Shown here piece after piece: positions 1-6,790 of a DNA stretch of 31,211 bases (position 1 is the stretch's first letter; each line of letters starts with the position of its first letter). The DNA is from a virus. Under the pieces are notes generated by a model, which made no database searches, was not told the DNA's origin, and saw only the letters and a program-made list of their open reading frames with translations. The DNA is taken from IMG/VR virus record IMGVR_UViG_3300023284_000558, positions 1 through 31,211 of that record. One strand, 5' to 3'. Both the position numbers and the translations under genes were made by a program.

Positions 1-177
1 GTGTACAAGGATGGTAGTCCGCAGCTGGCCGTCATCGTCCAGGAAGGCCGCTTTGAACTCTCGCTTTTCCTTGACGGTCTGCGGTTCGATGTGGACCGGG
101 CCGGTCCGGTTCCGGATCGCCTCCAGCTGGTCGACGATGGTTTTGCTGATCTCGGTGATGTCGCGCAGCGGGGCCAT
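1..177 (-). CDS. Partial hypothetical protein, probable head-tail structural gene
   Basis: An ATG at 177-175 opens a frame that stays open for 59 codons to the window edge, so the gene continues to the left. The N-terminus begins MAPLRDITEISKTIVDQLEA and a later part reads FKAAFLDDDGQLRTT. The start follows directly after the TAG stop of the upstream gene (178-180), with no gap. No family is recognised. The position after the capsid and head-completion genes suggests a neck or tail-related protein, which is inference from gene order only. Confidence 0.6.
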   Translation of the reverse strand, partial: MAPLRDITEISKTIVDQLEAIRNRTGPVHIEPQTVKEKREFKAAFLDDDGQLRTTILVH

Positions 178-543
178 CTAAAAGCCTTCCTCCTGGAGCT
201 GCCGGAACCGCTCCTTCGCGGCGGCCTGGCGGTCGGCCGCTTTCTTGCTGTCGAGGTCCTTCACCAAGGATCGTTTCTTCGGCTTCTGGTCCAGGTTCGT
301 CCGGCTGATCGCCTTGCGGAGTCTCTCGAGGGATCGCTTCAGCTGGGCGTCAGACGTCTCGAAGGTGACGACGTCTTCCTCGACCCGGACGGCGGGGCAG
401 AACGTGTCCCGCCGGACGGCGTCCAGGAATTCTTCGATCCAGTCCTGCGACGGTTTGTCGGTCAGCTCGACGTCGACGGTGTACGTGTCCGGCTTGTCGG
501 TCGGCCACACCTTCTTGATCGTCTTGTATTCAATCGGCTTCAT
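178..543 (-). CDS. Hypothetical protein in head-completion region (121 aa)
   Basis: The ATG at 543 overlaps the TGA of the preceding gene (ATGA), which indicates translational coupling; no strong SD is present. A GTG at 576 would add 11 residues and is less likely. The N-terminal half looks like a compact beta-rich domain (YTVDVELTDKPSQDWIEEFL, then VRVEEDVVTFETS). The C-terminal 40 residues are highly charged (QKPKKRSLVKDLDSKKAADR) and probably helical. No family was recognised. Gene order suggests a head-tail joining or completion component. Confidence 0.7.
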   Translation of the reverse strand: MKPIEYKTIKKVWPTDKPDTYTVDVELTDKPSQDWIEEFLDAVRRDTFCPAVRVEEDVVTFETSDAQLKRSLERLRKAISRTNLDQKPKKRSLVKDLDSKKAADRQAAAKERFRQLQEEGF

Positions 544-1256
544 CGCTGGTGGCTGCGTCTCCGGGTCGGATGCCACATCCGGGGGACTCGCCCCAGGAGC
601 GGCGGCACATCCATGTCCATGATCTCGATCACCCCTTCATCGTTGTTCTTGACGATCCTGTCGTAGTCCTCCAGGAGCTTCTCGGCGACGGATCTCCACT
701 CCTGTTCTTTGGTGCGATAGTTCACCGTGTCCTCAGCCAGCGCGTTGGTCTCGAATCCCGCGAACGCGGCGGCCGCCGACAGCGCCCCGTAGTGATTGAC
801 CAGGAGACCGAACGCCCGGAAGTGGGCCGACGGGATCGTCGTCGCCGAGGCGACGTCGTCTCCGGGCACGGTCGCCAGGTCCTGGAGCTCATGCTGCGCA
901 TAGTACGTCAACCGGAAGGGGAGATCCGGAGTGAACGATATGAACGTGATCTTGGACCCCGATCCGGTCTCGATGATTTCCCAGTCCCGGCCTTCGCGGA
1001 CACGGATCGGCGGCGTCCTCCCGATGGGCGTCTCGATCTGTCGGATGATCGACCACCCAATGGAGAAATCGGGAGGAAGTGCGAAGGGATCCGTCCCGCT
1101 GATGGTGTCGTCGGTGATCGTCCGCTGGCGGTCGGTCGAGAAGTGCTGCAGTGCGTCCCGGATGACGTTCAGCCGTTCGGCTTCCGGCATCATCTCGTCG
1201 TCGATGCGGACGCGGTTTTTCAGGATTGCCAGAACGTCGGAGAGCTTGAAGGCCAT
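540..1256 (-). CDS. Probable head-tail connector/adaptor protein (238 aa)
   Basis: The start is the ATG at 1256, preceded by AAGGGAAA; a GTG two codons upstream (1262) is too close to that SD. The helical N-terminus (KLSDVLAILKNRVRI, then RLNVIRDALQHFS) and a long helical segment near the C-terminus (YRTKEQEWRSVAEKLLEDYD) are typical of gp6-like neck adaptors, which join the portal vertex to the tail. Length and position downstream of the capsid gene agree. The last ~30 residues are proline/arginine-rich. The adaptor assignment is inferred from gene order and secondary-structure pattern, not a clear motif. Confidence 0.6.
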   Translation of the reverse strand: MAFKLSDVLAILKNRVRIDDEMMPEAERLNVIRDALQHFSTDRQRTITDDTISGTDPFALPPDFSIGWSIIRQIETPIGRTPPIRVREGRDWEIIETGSGSKITFISFTPDLPFRLTYYAQHELQDLATVPGDDVASATTIPSAHFRAFGLLVNHYGALSAAAAFAGFETNALAEDTVNYRTKEQEWRSVAEKLLEDYDRIVKNNDEGVIEIMDMDVPPLLGRVPRMWHPTRRRSHQR

Positions 1257-1290
1257 CTGCACTTTCCCTTCTGAGCCCCCAACCCGACGG

Positions 1291-1662
1291 TTACAGTTCT
1301 ATGTGATTCTGCGCGTCCTTCTCCGGGATCGCTATCATTGTCAGCGACGATCCCGACCCTTCAATCACGGCCTCGATGCCGTTGAGATTCTTGCTTCCGA
1401 TTTTCGGATCGTCGACGAAAAAGCTACTGGTCGTCTTTGTGAGGATCGGCGACTTGTCGAGCGTGTTGCGAAGCAGGATCGAGGTCGCGTTCCCCTTGTT
1501 CCACTTCATGAAGGTGATCGTCAGGGCCTTGCTGCGGAACTCCCCGAGCCCTGAGACGAAAGACCCCGAGACCAGGACCAGGGGGGACGCGCTGGTCGCC
1601 GAAGCGGTTTCGGTGATGGTGACGTGGAAGCCACCGTCGAGTCTTGATCCTTTGTAGGACAT
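1291..1662 (-). CDS. Hypothetical structural protein (123 aa)
   Basis: ATG start at 1662, 58 bp after the previous stop. The sequence is rich in Ser, Thr and Gly with short alternating hydrophobic stretches (FHVTITETASATSASPLVLV, later SLTMIAIPE), as in all-beta virion proteins. No transmembrane segment or catalytic motif is visible. It sits between a possible decoration protein and a possible connector, so a small capsid-associated role is likely but unproven. Confidence 0.65.
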   Translation of the reverse strand: MSYKGSRLDGGFHVTITETASATSASPLVLVSGSFVSGLGEFRSKALTITFMKWNKGNATSILLRNTLDKSPILTKTTSSFFVDDPKIGSKNLNGIEAVIEGSGSSLTMIAIPEKDAQNHIEL

Positions 1663-1720
1663 AGTTCAAAAAGTCGGGGGCCGTTCGTCCCGGCCCCCTG
1701 GCTGACGCATCGACTTATTT

Positions 1721-2113
1721 CTACCCGATGGCGAAGTAGACCGTGACGACCATCTCCGTGACGTTGCCGCCCGTGAGATCGCCCAGGACCCGGTCTCCCT
1801 GCGCGAAGACTTCCAGCGCCTCGACGGTGTCCGCGTCGTCGGCGTCGATGATCCGCTGCTCGCCGGCGGGGACGGCTTTGGTCGCCGCGACAAGGTTGGC
1901 GGTCGACGATCCGACGGCGGTGAACTTCTTCCACTGGATGACGGGGGCCGACGCGATGGACTGCGCTCCCTGAGTGATCGCAAGGATGCGACCTCTCTGG
2001 ATGAACGGCCACTCCCCGATGAAGCGGTCGTTGGCCACCGCCGTCGCCGTGAGCGTCTTCGAGAACGAGACGATCTTCTGACCGCCCGCCGCGTTGACTT
2101 TTTTCCAGCTCAT
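1721..2113 (-). CDS. Hypothetical head protein, possible capsid decoration protein (130 aa)
   Basis: ATG start at 2113 with AGGAGGAAT upstream. It is the first gene after the protease-capsid polyprotein, the usual place for a head-stabilising or decoration protein. The sequence is beta-rich and has a central segment EQRIIDADDADTVEALEVFA. The end (VTEMVVTVYFAIG) is a hydrophobic strand. No family motif was recognised, so the decoration role rests on position and size only. A short hairpin separates it from the capsid gene. Confidence 0.65.
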   Translation of the reverse strand: MSWKKVNAAGGQKIVSFSKTLTATAVANDRFIGEWPFIQRGRILAITQGAQSIASAPVIQWKKFTAVGSSTANLVAATKAVPAGEQRIIDADDADTVEALEVFAQGDRVLGDLTGGNVTEMVVTVYFAIG

Positions 2114-2159
2114 ATTCGATTCCTCCTGGGCCTCGGCCCCGAACTACCAGATTGTCATG

Positions 2160-2182
2160 GACTCGGACAGTTCTGCCGAGTC
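2160..2182 (-). other. Intergenic hairpin downstream of capsid polyprotein
   Basis: GACTCGG and CCGAGTC form a perfect 7-bp stem with a 9-nt loop immediately after the stop of the capsid polyprotein (2184-2186). There is no T-tract, so it is more likely an mRNA-stabilising or processing hairpin, or a weak attenuator, than an intrinsic terminator. Confidence 0.4.
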
Positions 2183-2183
2183 G

Positions 2184-4880
2184 CTAGGCGACGACGCCCC
2201 CGAAGAAGGGACGGAAGTCGATCACCTCGCGGCCCCACCAGTGGCGCAGCTTCCAGAGGATCTTGTCGGCGGTGAAGGTCGCCCCGACGTTCGGCATGTC
2301 CTGCACGAACATCTCGGGCTCCTCCATCCCGTCCATGAAGATCATCTCGATGGTCTGTCCCCGGCTGTTGACCAGGAACCAGTCGTTGATGTCGATCGAG
2401 TGCGACAGCGTGAGGACCTTCCGGATCTTGCCCTTGATGTTCGAGGGCAGCTGGAACTCGTTCGCCACGCCGAAGGTGAACGGGGCCTCCGCGATGGTCA
2501 TGGCCTCGTCCCACTGCGTGAAGTCGACCAGCAGGATGTCGGGCATGTTCTGCTCGGCCATGAAGTCGATGTCCGACCCGAACACGTTCTGCGACATCAT
2601 GGATTCCATGGCCGCCAGGACCTGGACCCGCGACAGGGCCGTCGTCGACAGGTTGCCGTGGGGCGCGGTGAAAAGCGCCGTGGTGTCGTCGTCGAACGAC
2701 AGGGCTTCATTGTTGATCAGGATGTTGAACACGTCGCGCTGCAGGGTGAGCATCCCGGCCCGGATCATCCGGTTGGGGATCTCCGCGATCTGATTGATGT
2801 CGTCACGGAGCATCATCTCGATGGTGATCTCCTCCGTGAATCCCCGCTTGTCCAGGTCGATCTGGACCTCCTGGTCCGCGGGGCTGACGGCCGCCGGGAA
2901 GTCGACGCCCTCTCCGACGATGGGAATCTCCCCGTAACCGCCGATCCGGATGCGGCGCTTGGTGAACAGGTTGTCCGTCGATCCGATCTTCGACGTGATC
3001 TCCCGCCACTTGTTCACGTCCTCGGCGCGGGACGCCTCGAGGCGTTCCTTCTCCAGCGCGTTCCCGAGAACCTGCGGCCAGGATGACGTCTCGAGCGCCT
3101 CCTTCAGTCGACCGCGCAGCCGCTCGGCCTGCTTATCCGACCGGGTGACGTCCTGCATGAATAGCTGCGCGAAGGCAAAGCCTTCGAGCATCCGATGGGC
3201 GACGCGCATTCCGCGCCGGTGATCGCCGGTGACGGAAGCGTACGCCCGGGAGATCGAACGGATGGGGGCGACCTTGTCGACAAAGGCGTCGGTCCCCTTC
3301 AAGCCCCGGGCTTCTCGGAAGGATGCCCGGATGCCCTTCTCGACTTTCTCATGGACTTCCTCGGTGATGGTGACGACGCCGCCGGTGCCGGGTTCGCCAC
3401 CGGCCTGGCTTGCGTCGGCCGCCAGGCCGAGCATCTTCTTGGTGTAGTCGATGTCTTTGGTCAGGCTCGCCCGATCTCCGACGCGACCCCTGTAGTTCTC
3501 GAGGAGATGCTTGACGGACTCCTCGGGCAGTTTCGCAGACGCCAGGGCCTTGTCCAGTTCGCTCGGCCACATCGCCTTGTCGACGCGCTTCTGGATGATG
3601 GCGTCGACGGCGCTCTCGGTCAGCGGCGCCGTCGCCGGAGCTGCCGGAGCTCCCGGCGCCGGCGGGGTCGCCGGGGCTGCGGGGGTCACGGGCGGCGTGA
3701 CGATGGTCTCGCCGATCTGATGAAGGGCTTCCTGGGCCATCGCCGCCAGAGCCGCCTGCGCTTCCTCCTGGCTGGGGAAGCACTGTCCCTTCGTGCCGTC
3801 CGGCATGACGAGGCAGAACTCGTCGTCGAACTGCTGGACGCGGAGACCTTCCGGTGCGGTGGGCTCCTGTTCCTTGATGGCCTTGACCAGCAGCGCGTTC
3901 AGCTGCGTGACCGACATGGTGCTGGGGTTCAACCCCTCGAGCAGCTTCGCATTCAGGCGCTTGATCGCGGCCGTGATCTGTTTCTTGTTCATCTTCGCCT
4001 CCGAGAAATAAGCCTTCGATGCGACGAGGCGAAGCAGCTTCCCGCCGCGCGCCCCCTCGCTTACGAGGTCAATGGATTCCCCAACAGAGATTTCGACAAC
4101 CTTGGCGACTTTCTGACCACCGATTTCCGCTTCCTCGATCAGACCCCCGGCGTTGATGCTGAGATCCAGGAAGTCCTTCTTCCCCTGGTCCCACGCTTCG
4201 ACCAGCGGCTGCCGCAGATCGGCGTCGACCAGGTGGAACTTCGCCAGGACGCCTTCCTTCATCGTCCCATCGTGATCTTCGAATTTTCCGAAGCGCACGT
4301 CATCGTACCAGCCGACCTTCTGACGCGGGAACATGCCCGACGGAACGCCGTCGGGGGTATGGCTGGCCACGGGGCCCATCGGTGTATCGAACTCGAAGAT
4401 GTTCGCCGCCTTGCCCTCGAAGACCTTGTCCTCGACCAGCTTCAGCAGCGTCTCTTTCGGATACCAGCGGGGCAGTTCCAGGATGGGGTCGATGTTCGCC
4501 GAGACGCCCGCCGTGATCAGCACGACGTCCCACACCTTGCCCCGTGGATCACCGGAATCCCGGGCTGCTTCGTTCAGGAAGTGCATCAGGCCGACCGGGC
4601 CTTCTTTCATCCAGCGGACCGACTCCTGCAGGCCGACGATGCCGCCCGGATGTTTCGACGTGTAGGATCCGTCGCGGGCCGTATGATCCTGAACTTCGTT
4701 GCTGACGATTTGATGCGAATGGATTTCCCGACCCGGACCCTGCGCCGGCTCGGTGACGCCGTTCCCGTTCTCGTCGACCTTGTCCGGATCGACTTCGTGG
4801 ACGTGAAGGTCGTCGACGTCGGCGGTCGTGTGGGCGGGCGCTTCATCAACCTGTTCTCCGAGTCCAACGGACTCGGACAC
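2184..4880 (-). CDS. Prohead protease - scaffold - major capsid polyprotein (898 aa)
   Basis: Three regions are visible. Residues ~115-290 resemble phage prohead proteases: WDVVLITAGVSAN, RWYPKETLLKLVE, VGWYDDVRFG, FLDLSINAGG and an end of the form ESIDLVSEGARGGKLLRLVAS. H174 and S241 are the likely catalytic residues by analogy with maturation proteases. Residues ~295-500 are helical with an Ala/Pro linker (395-420), as expected of a scaffold. Residues ~530-898 resemble a major capsid protein of the Mu gpT-like type, with ALFTAPHGNLSTTAL as the best marker. In many phages these are two or three genes; here they are one frame. The start is uncertain: the GTG at 4880 has no good SD and lies in frame only three codons past the TGA of the upstream gene, so coupling or readthrough is possible. 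The product presumably self-cleaves during head maturation. Confidence 0.8.
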   Translation of the reverse strand: MSESVGLGEQVDEAPAHTTADVDDLHVHEVDPDKVDENGNGVTEPAQGPGREIHSHQIVSNEVQDHTARDGSYTSKHPGGIVGLQESVRWMKEGPVGLMHFLNEAARDSGDPRGKVWDVVLITAGVSANIDPILELPRWYPKETLLKLVEDKVFEGKAANIFEFDTPMGPVASHTPDGVPSGMFPRQKVGWYDDVRFGKFEDHDGTMKEGVLAKFHLVDADLRQPLVEAWDQGKKDFLDLSINAGGLIEEAEIGGQKVAKVVEISVGESIDLVSEGARGGKLLRLVASKAYFSEAKMNKKQITAAIKRLNAKLLEGLNPSTMSVTQLNALLVKAIKEQEPTAPEGLRVQQFDDEFCLVMPDGTKGQCFPSQEEAQAALAAMAQEALHQIGETIVTPPVTPAAPATPPAPGAPAAPATAPLTESAVDAIIQKRVDKAMWPSELDKALASAKLPEESVKHLLENYRGRVGDRASLTKDIDYTKKMLGLAADASQAGGEPGTGGVVTITEEVHEKVEKGIRASFREARGLKGTDAFVDKVAPIRSISRAYASVTGDHRRGMRVAHRMLEGFAFAQLFMQDVTRSDKQAERLRGRLKEALETSSWPQVLGNALEKERLEASRAEDVNKWREITSKIGSTDNLFTKRRIRIGGYGEIPIVGEGVDFPAAVSPADQEVQIDLDKRGFTEEITIEMMLRDDINQIAEIPNRMIRAGMLTLQRDVFNILINNEALSFDDDTTALFTAPHGNLSTTALSRVQVLAAMESMMSQNVFGSDIDFMAEQNMPDILLVDFTQWDEAMTIAEAPFTFGVANEFQLPSNIKGKIRKVLTLSHSIDINDWFLVNSRGQTIEMIFMDGMEEPEMFVQDMPNVGATFTADKILWKLRHWWGREVIDFRPFFGGVVA

Positions 4881-4889
4881 CTTGCTGAC

Positions 4890-5267
4890 TCAGTCATCGA
4901 ACCACGCCTGGGGGGGCTGCTCATCCTTGGAGCGGCCTTCGGTTCCACCGGCGAACGCAGCGCGTTCCTCTTCGGTGCCCGTGGCCCAAATGTTCCCGCA
5001 GACGGCGGCGGGATCACGGGCCTGCTCTTTCATGATGGCTTCGGAAACCCTGAAGGCGATGTCCACATCGAACGATTCGCGCTTGAAGAATTCGACTTGC
5101 CCGAGCCGCTCCTGGGCCAACTCGCGTGAAGAGAAACAACCGAAGTCTCGGGAGCCGTCGCGGGAGGTGACGCAGTATTCCTCGCCGCGCTTGACGATGA
5201 CTTCGCGCAGCTCCGTGTAGACCGACTCGGTGAGCCGAACGAATCGACGTGTCCTTCTCTCGATCAC
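4890..5267 (-). CDS. Small protein upstream of, and in frame with, the capsid polyprotein (125 aa)
   Basis: Start codon at 5267, TGA at 4890-4892. The segment YCVTSRDGSRDFGCFSSRE followed by LAQERLGQVEFFKRE resembles a short element often found next to prohead protease sequences in phages (a 'serine-rich strand, then RL.QVE' pattern). The C-terminal part is acidic (GTEEERAAFAGGTEGRSKDE). It is in the same frame as the polyprotein and separated from it by one TGA and three sense codons. It may be a separate protein or, by readthrough, an N-terminal extension. No enzymatic motif is visible. Confidence 0.7.
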   Translation of the reverse strand: MIERRTRRFVRLTESVYTELREVIVKRGEEYCVTSRDGSRDFGCFSSRELAQERLGQVEFFKRESFDVDIAFRVSEAIMKEQARDPAAVCGNIWATGTEEERAAFAGGTEGRSKDEQPPQAWFDD

Positions 5268-5288
5268 GTTTCCCCCCGTACCCGGCTG

Positions 5289-6029
5289 CTATTTCCGCAT
5301 GACGGGTACTTGGTCTCGGCCCTGCCAGGCGGCAGGCGTCCGGTTCGCAATGCGCTTGTTGGACTTCGGGTTGCGGTCATGGGTGTAGTCCCACTTCGCC
5401 CGGTGTACGTCGCGCACGTCCACCTTCACCCGAGATCCATTCGTGAGCACGATTCGGAGCGCACCATTCCGGACGTTGACTGCGTAGTCGTACCGGATGA
5501 TGTCCCCCGTCTCCGAGTCGCGCCGGGTTCTCGCCATGATGTTCTTGGCCTTCACGCAGGCCACCTTCGCGGCGATCTCCGCGGCCTGGGAATCGAACAC
5601 GTCTGCAGCCTTCTCATGCTCCTCGGCCTCGTCGAGAAGACCCTGTTTGGTTTTTTTGACGATGTGGTCCCGCTCCAAGTTCCGCCGCACGACCAGCTTC
5701 GCGCAATCGCGCACATGCTGGGCGAGCACCTTGTCGGTGATCGGCTTGACCGTGACGACCGCCGGTGTGTCCCCCTTCGCTCCGAGCAGCTCCTCGCGGA
5801 GTCGCTCGTTCTCTGCCAGGGCCAGCGCCAGCTTATCTTCGACGGTTGGCGGTTTGAGCTTCTTGGTCTCTTCGTCCGGGGTCGCCTTGGACTTGTCGAT
5901 GTCGTCGGCGGGAGGAGACTTTTCGGCGGGCTGCCAGTTCGGATGCTTGGCCGTCATGTGATCGGTGAGACCCTTGTCGCTCCTGTACAATCTCTCGCAC
6001 TCGTCGACGGGGCACTTGAGGTCGGCCAT
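5289..6029 (-). CDS. C2H2-type zinc-finger protein (246 aa)
   Basis: ATG at 6029 with an AGGAGG SD five nt upstream. Residues C6, C11, H24 and H29 give C-x4-C-x12-H-x4-H, with the hydrophobic and basic spacing of a classical C2H2 finger (YRSDKGLTDHMTAKH). A charged linker follows (~30-70), then a helical region (LALALAENERLREELLG), and a basic C-terminal domain with GALRIVLTNGSRVKVDVRDV. It lies between minor head protein and protease/capsid genes. A DNA- or protein-binding role is likely; whether it is a virion component is unknown. Confidence 0.75.
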   Translation of the reverse strand: MADLKCPVDECERLYRSDKGLTDHMTAKHPNWQPAEKSPPADDIDKSKATPDEETKKLKPPTVEDKLALALAENERLREELLGAKGDTPAVVTVKPITDKVLAQHVRDCAKLVVRRNLERDHIVKKTKQGLLDEAEEHEKAADVFDSQAAEIAAKVACVKAKNIMARTRRDSETGDIIRYDYAVNVRNGALRIVLTNGSRVKVDVRDVHRAKWDYTHDRNPKSNKRIANRTPAAWQGRDQVPVMRK

Positions 6030-6076
6030 GCGGTCCTCCTGTATGGGAGAACCCTTAACATGGAACGGGAACGGCG

Positions 6077-6487
6077 TCAAGCCCTGATTTGCGTTTCTGC
6101 TGAAAGTATTTTGGCGGTCTCTCGGCGACCGTCCGTCGCGTGCATCCCGGTCTTCTGAAAGACCTTGATCAATTCCAGGTGATTGGCCCGGCTGCTGATG
6201 TAGTGCATCTCGACGCCGATGCGGGACGGGTCCGGCTTTTGGCCCGGCCTGGGGATGTGCAGATGTATGCACCCGACGTACATGATGGAATCCTCGTCGA
6301 CGCGGAGATCGGGGTATCGGCCCTTTGGGGGGTGTGGCAGCTCGTAGAGGCCCTCGATCCATCCGTGATCAACGCGCATCCGGTTGGCGAACTCGAAGAC
6401 GGTCTCCTGCCCGGGGTCCCAGTCGGGATTGAAGCAGGGTTCACCGAAGATCGTGAACGGGGCGGGTTGTCCCCTCTCCCTTTCCAT
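6077..6487 (-). CDS. Hypothetical protein (136 aa)
   Basis: ATG at 6487, preceded by an AAAGGG-repeat that also supplies an SD (AAAGGCAA-ATG). The sequence contains FGEPCFNPDWDPGQETVFEF, GLYELPHPPKGRYPDL and IMYVGCIHLHIPRPG. No family was recognised. The first codons lie in the AAAGGG hexamer tract that belongs to the iteron module upstream, so the 5' end may have been created when that module was duplicated. A probable promoter at 6503-6530 would start transcription close to this gene. Confidence 0.6.
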   Translation of the reverse strand: MERERGQPAPFTIFGEPCFNPDWDPGQETVFEFANRMRVDHGWIEGLYELPHPPKGRYPDLRVDEDSIMYVGCIHLHIPRPGQKPDPSRIGVEMHYISSRANHLELIKVFQKTGMHATDGRRETAKILSAETQIRA

Positions 6488-6559
6488 TTGCCTTTCCCTT
6501 TGACTATACCTTTCCCTTTAGGGGTAGCAAGTCCGGACTTGGTCCGGAGTGGGTCCGGA
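6482..6559 (-). repeat. Three TCCGGAC boxes with exact 11-bp spacing, followed by AAAGGG hexamers (module A)
   Basis: On the minus strand TCCGGAC begins at 6559, 6548 and 6537, exactly one helical turn (11 bp) apart. All three match the 7-mer exactly and fall in different codon phases, which argues against protein-level selection. AAAGGG-type hexamers follow at 6482-6520. The same arrangement occurs at 20385-20460 inside the replication initiator gene. Probably protein-binding sites of an origin or control region. Confidence 0.75.
6503..6530 (-). promoter_or_regulatory. Possible sigma70-type promoter (TTGCTA-N16-TATAGT)
   Basis: The -35 TTGCTA (6525-6530) and -10 TATAGT (6503-6508) are 16 bp apart, with the -10 lying about 15 bp before the ATG at 6487. 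The -10 matches 5/6 and the -35 4/6. It lies between the TCCGGAC boxes and the hexamers, so binding at the boxes could control it. Weaker than the three TTGACR promoters in this window. Confidence 0.3.
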
Positions 6560-6749
6560 CATTAGAACCGTCCAACGTCTGAGTCCCAAGCTGTTGCGGC
6601 TGCGCGATGTCAGAACCTGTGCTGATCTCAATAACCAGTTCTCCGCAGATGGTCAGCACCTGCCAGGCATCTGCCGAGCACCTGCTTAGGATCTGATCAG
6701 CAGCTGATTGGATCCTGCCTGGCAGCTGACCAGGATCTCCTGAGATCAT
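6504..6749 (-). CDS. Small protein, diverged partial copy of the replication initiator (81 aa)
   Basis: ATG at 6749 with GAAGGAG seven nt upstream, 41 bp after the minor head gene. It covers module A iterons in full. In the same reading frame as the initiator gene at 20122-20835, ILSRCSADAWQ aligns with FLSSCSAFAEH, and the DNA of the two loci aligns without gaps through 85 bp of spacer at roughly 45-50% identity by eye. The frame ends inside the AAAGGG tract with LPLKGKV, where the initiator continues as a KGKGKG linker. It is therefore probably a remnant or miniature paralogue of the initiator's central region, or a DNA-level copy of an origin that happens to be open. Protein function unknown. 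Confidence 0.5.
   Translation of the reverse strand: MISGDPGQLPGRIQSAADQILSRCSADAWQVLTICGELVIEISTGSDIAQPQQLGTQTLDGSNVRTHSGPSPDLLPLKGKV
6645..6732 (-). repeat. Eight tandem 11-bp iterons (module A)
   Basis: Read on the minus strand, 6732 to 6645 divides into eight consecutive 11-mers of the form NNRGCAGNTGC: TGGTCAGCTGC, CAGGCAGGATC, CAATCAGCTGC, TGATCAGATCC, TAAGCAGGTGC, TCGGCAGATGC, CTGGCAGGTGC and TGACCATCTGC. The period is not a multiple of three, so it is not a codon-level repeat. The array ends exactly 85 bp before the first TCCGGAC box, as in module B. Confidence 0.8.
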
Positions 6750-6790
6750 GCCCGTCTCCTTCGGCCCGTCACGCGGACCAGGACGCTGTC

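Noticed and set aside
3195-5129. Long plus-strand open frame (644 codons) opposite the capsid polyprotein
   Set aside because: It is antisense to a clearly coding gene, follows the codon-position GC pattern of the minus-strand gene, and gives an Asp/Arg/Leu-rich product with no motif. The same applies to other plus-strand frames such as 2094-3086, 20785-21933 and 23624-24457, although the last has an SD-like AAAGGAGGG before its ATG.
6075-6080. TTGACG on the minus strand upstream of the C2H2 gene as another promoter
   Set aside because: At 16-18 bp spacing the -10 candidates (TTAAGG, TAAGGG) match TATAAT poorly, unlike the three accepted promoters.
6645-6732. The 11-bp tandem units as a CRISPR array
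   Set aside because: Units are contiguous, degenerate and only 11 bp, with no spacers of uniform length; they are iterons, not CRISPR repeats.
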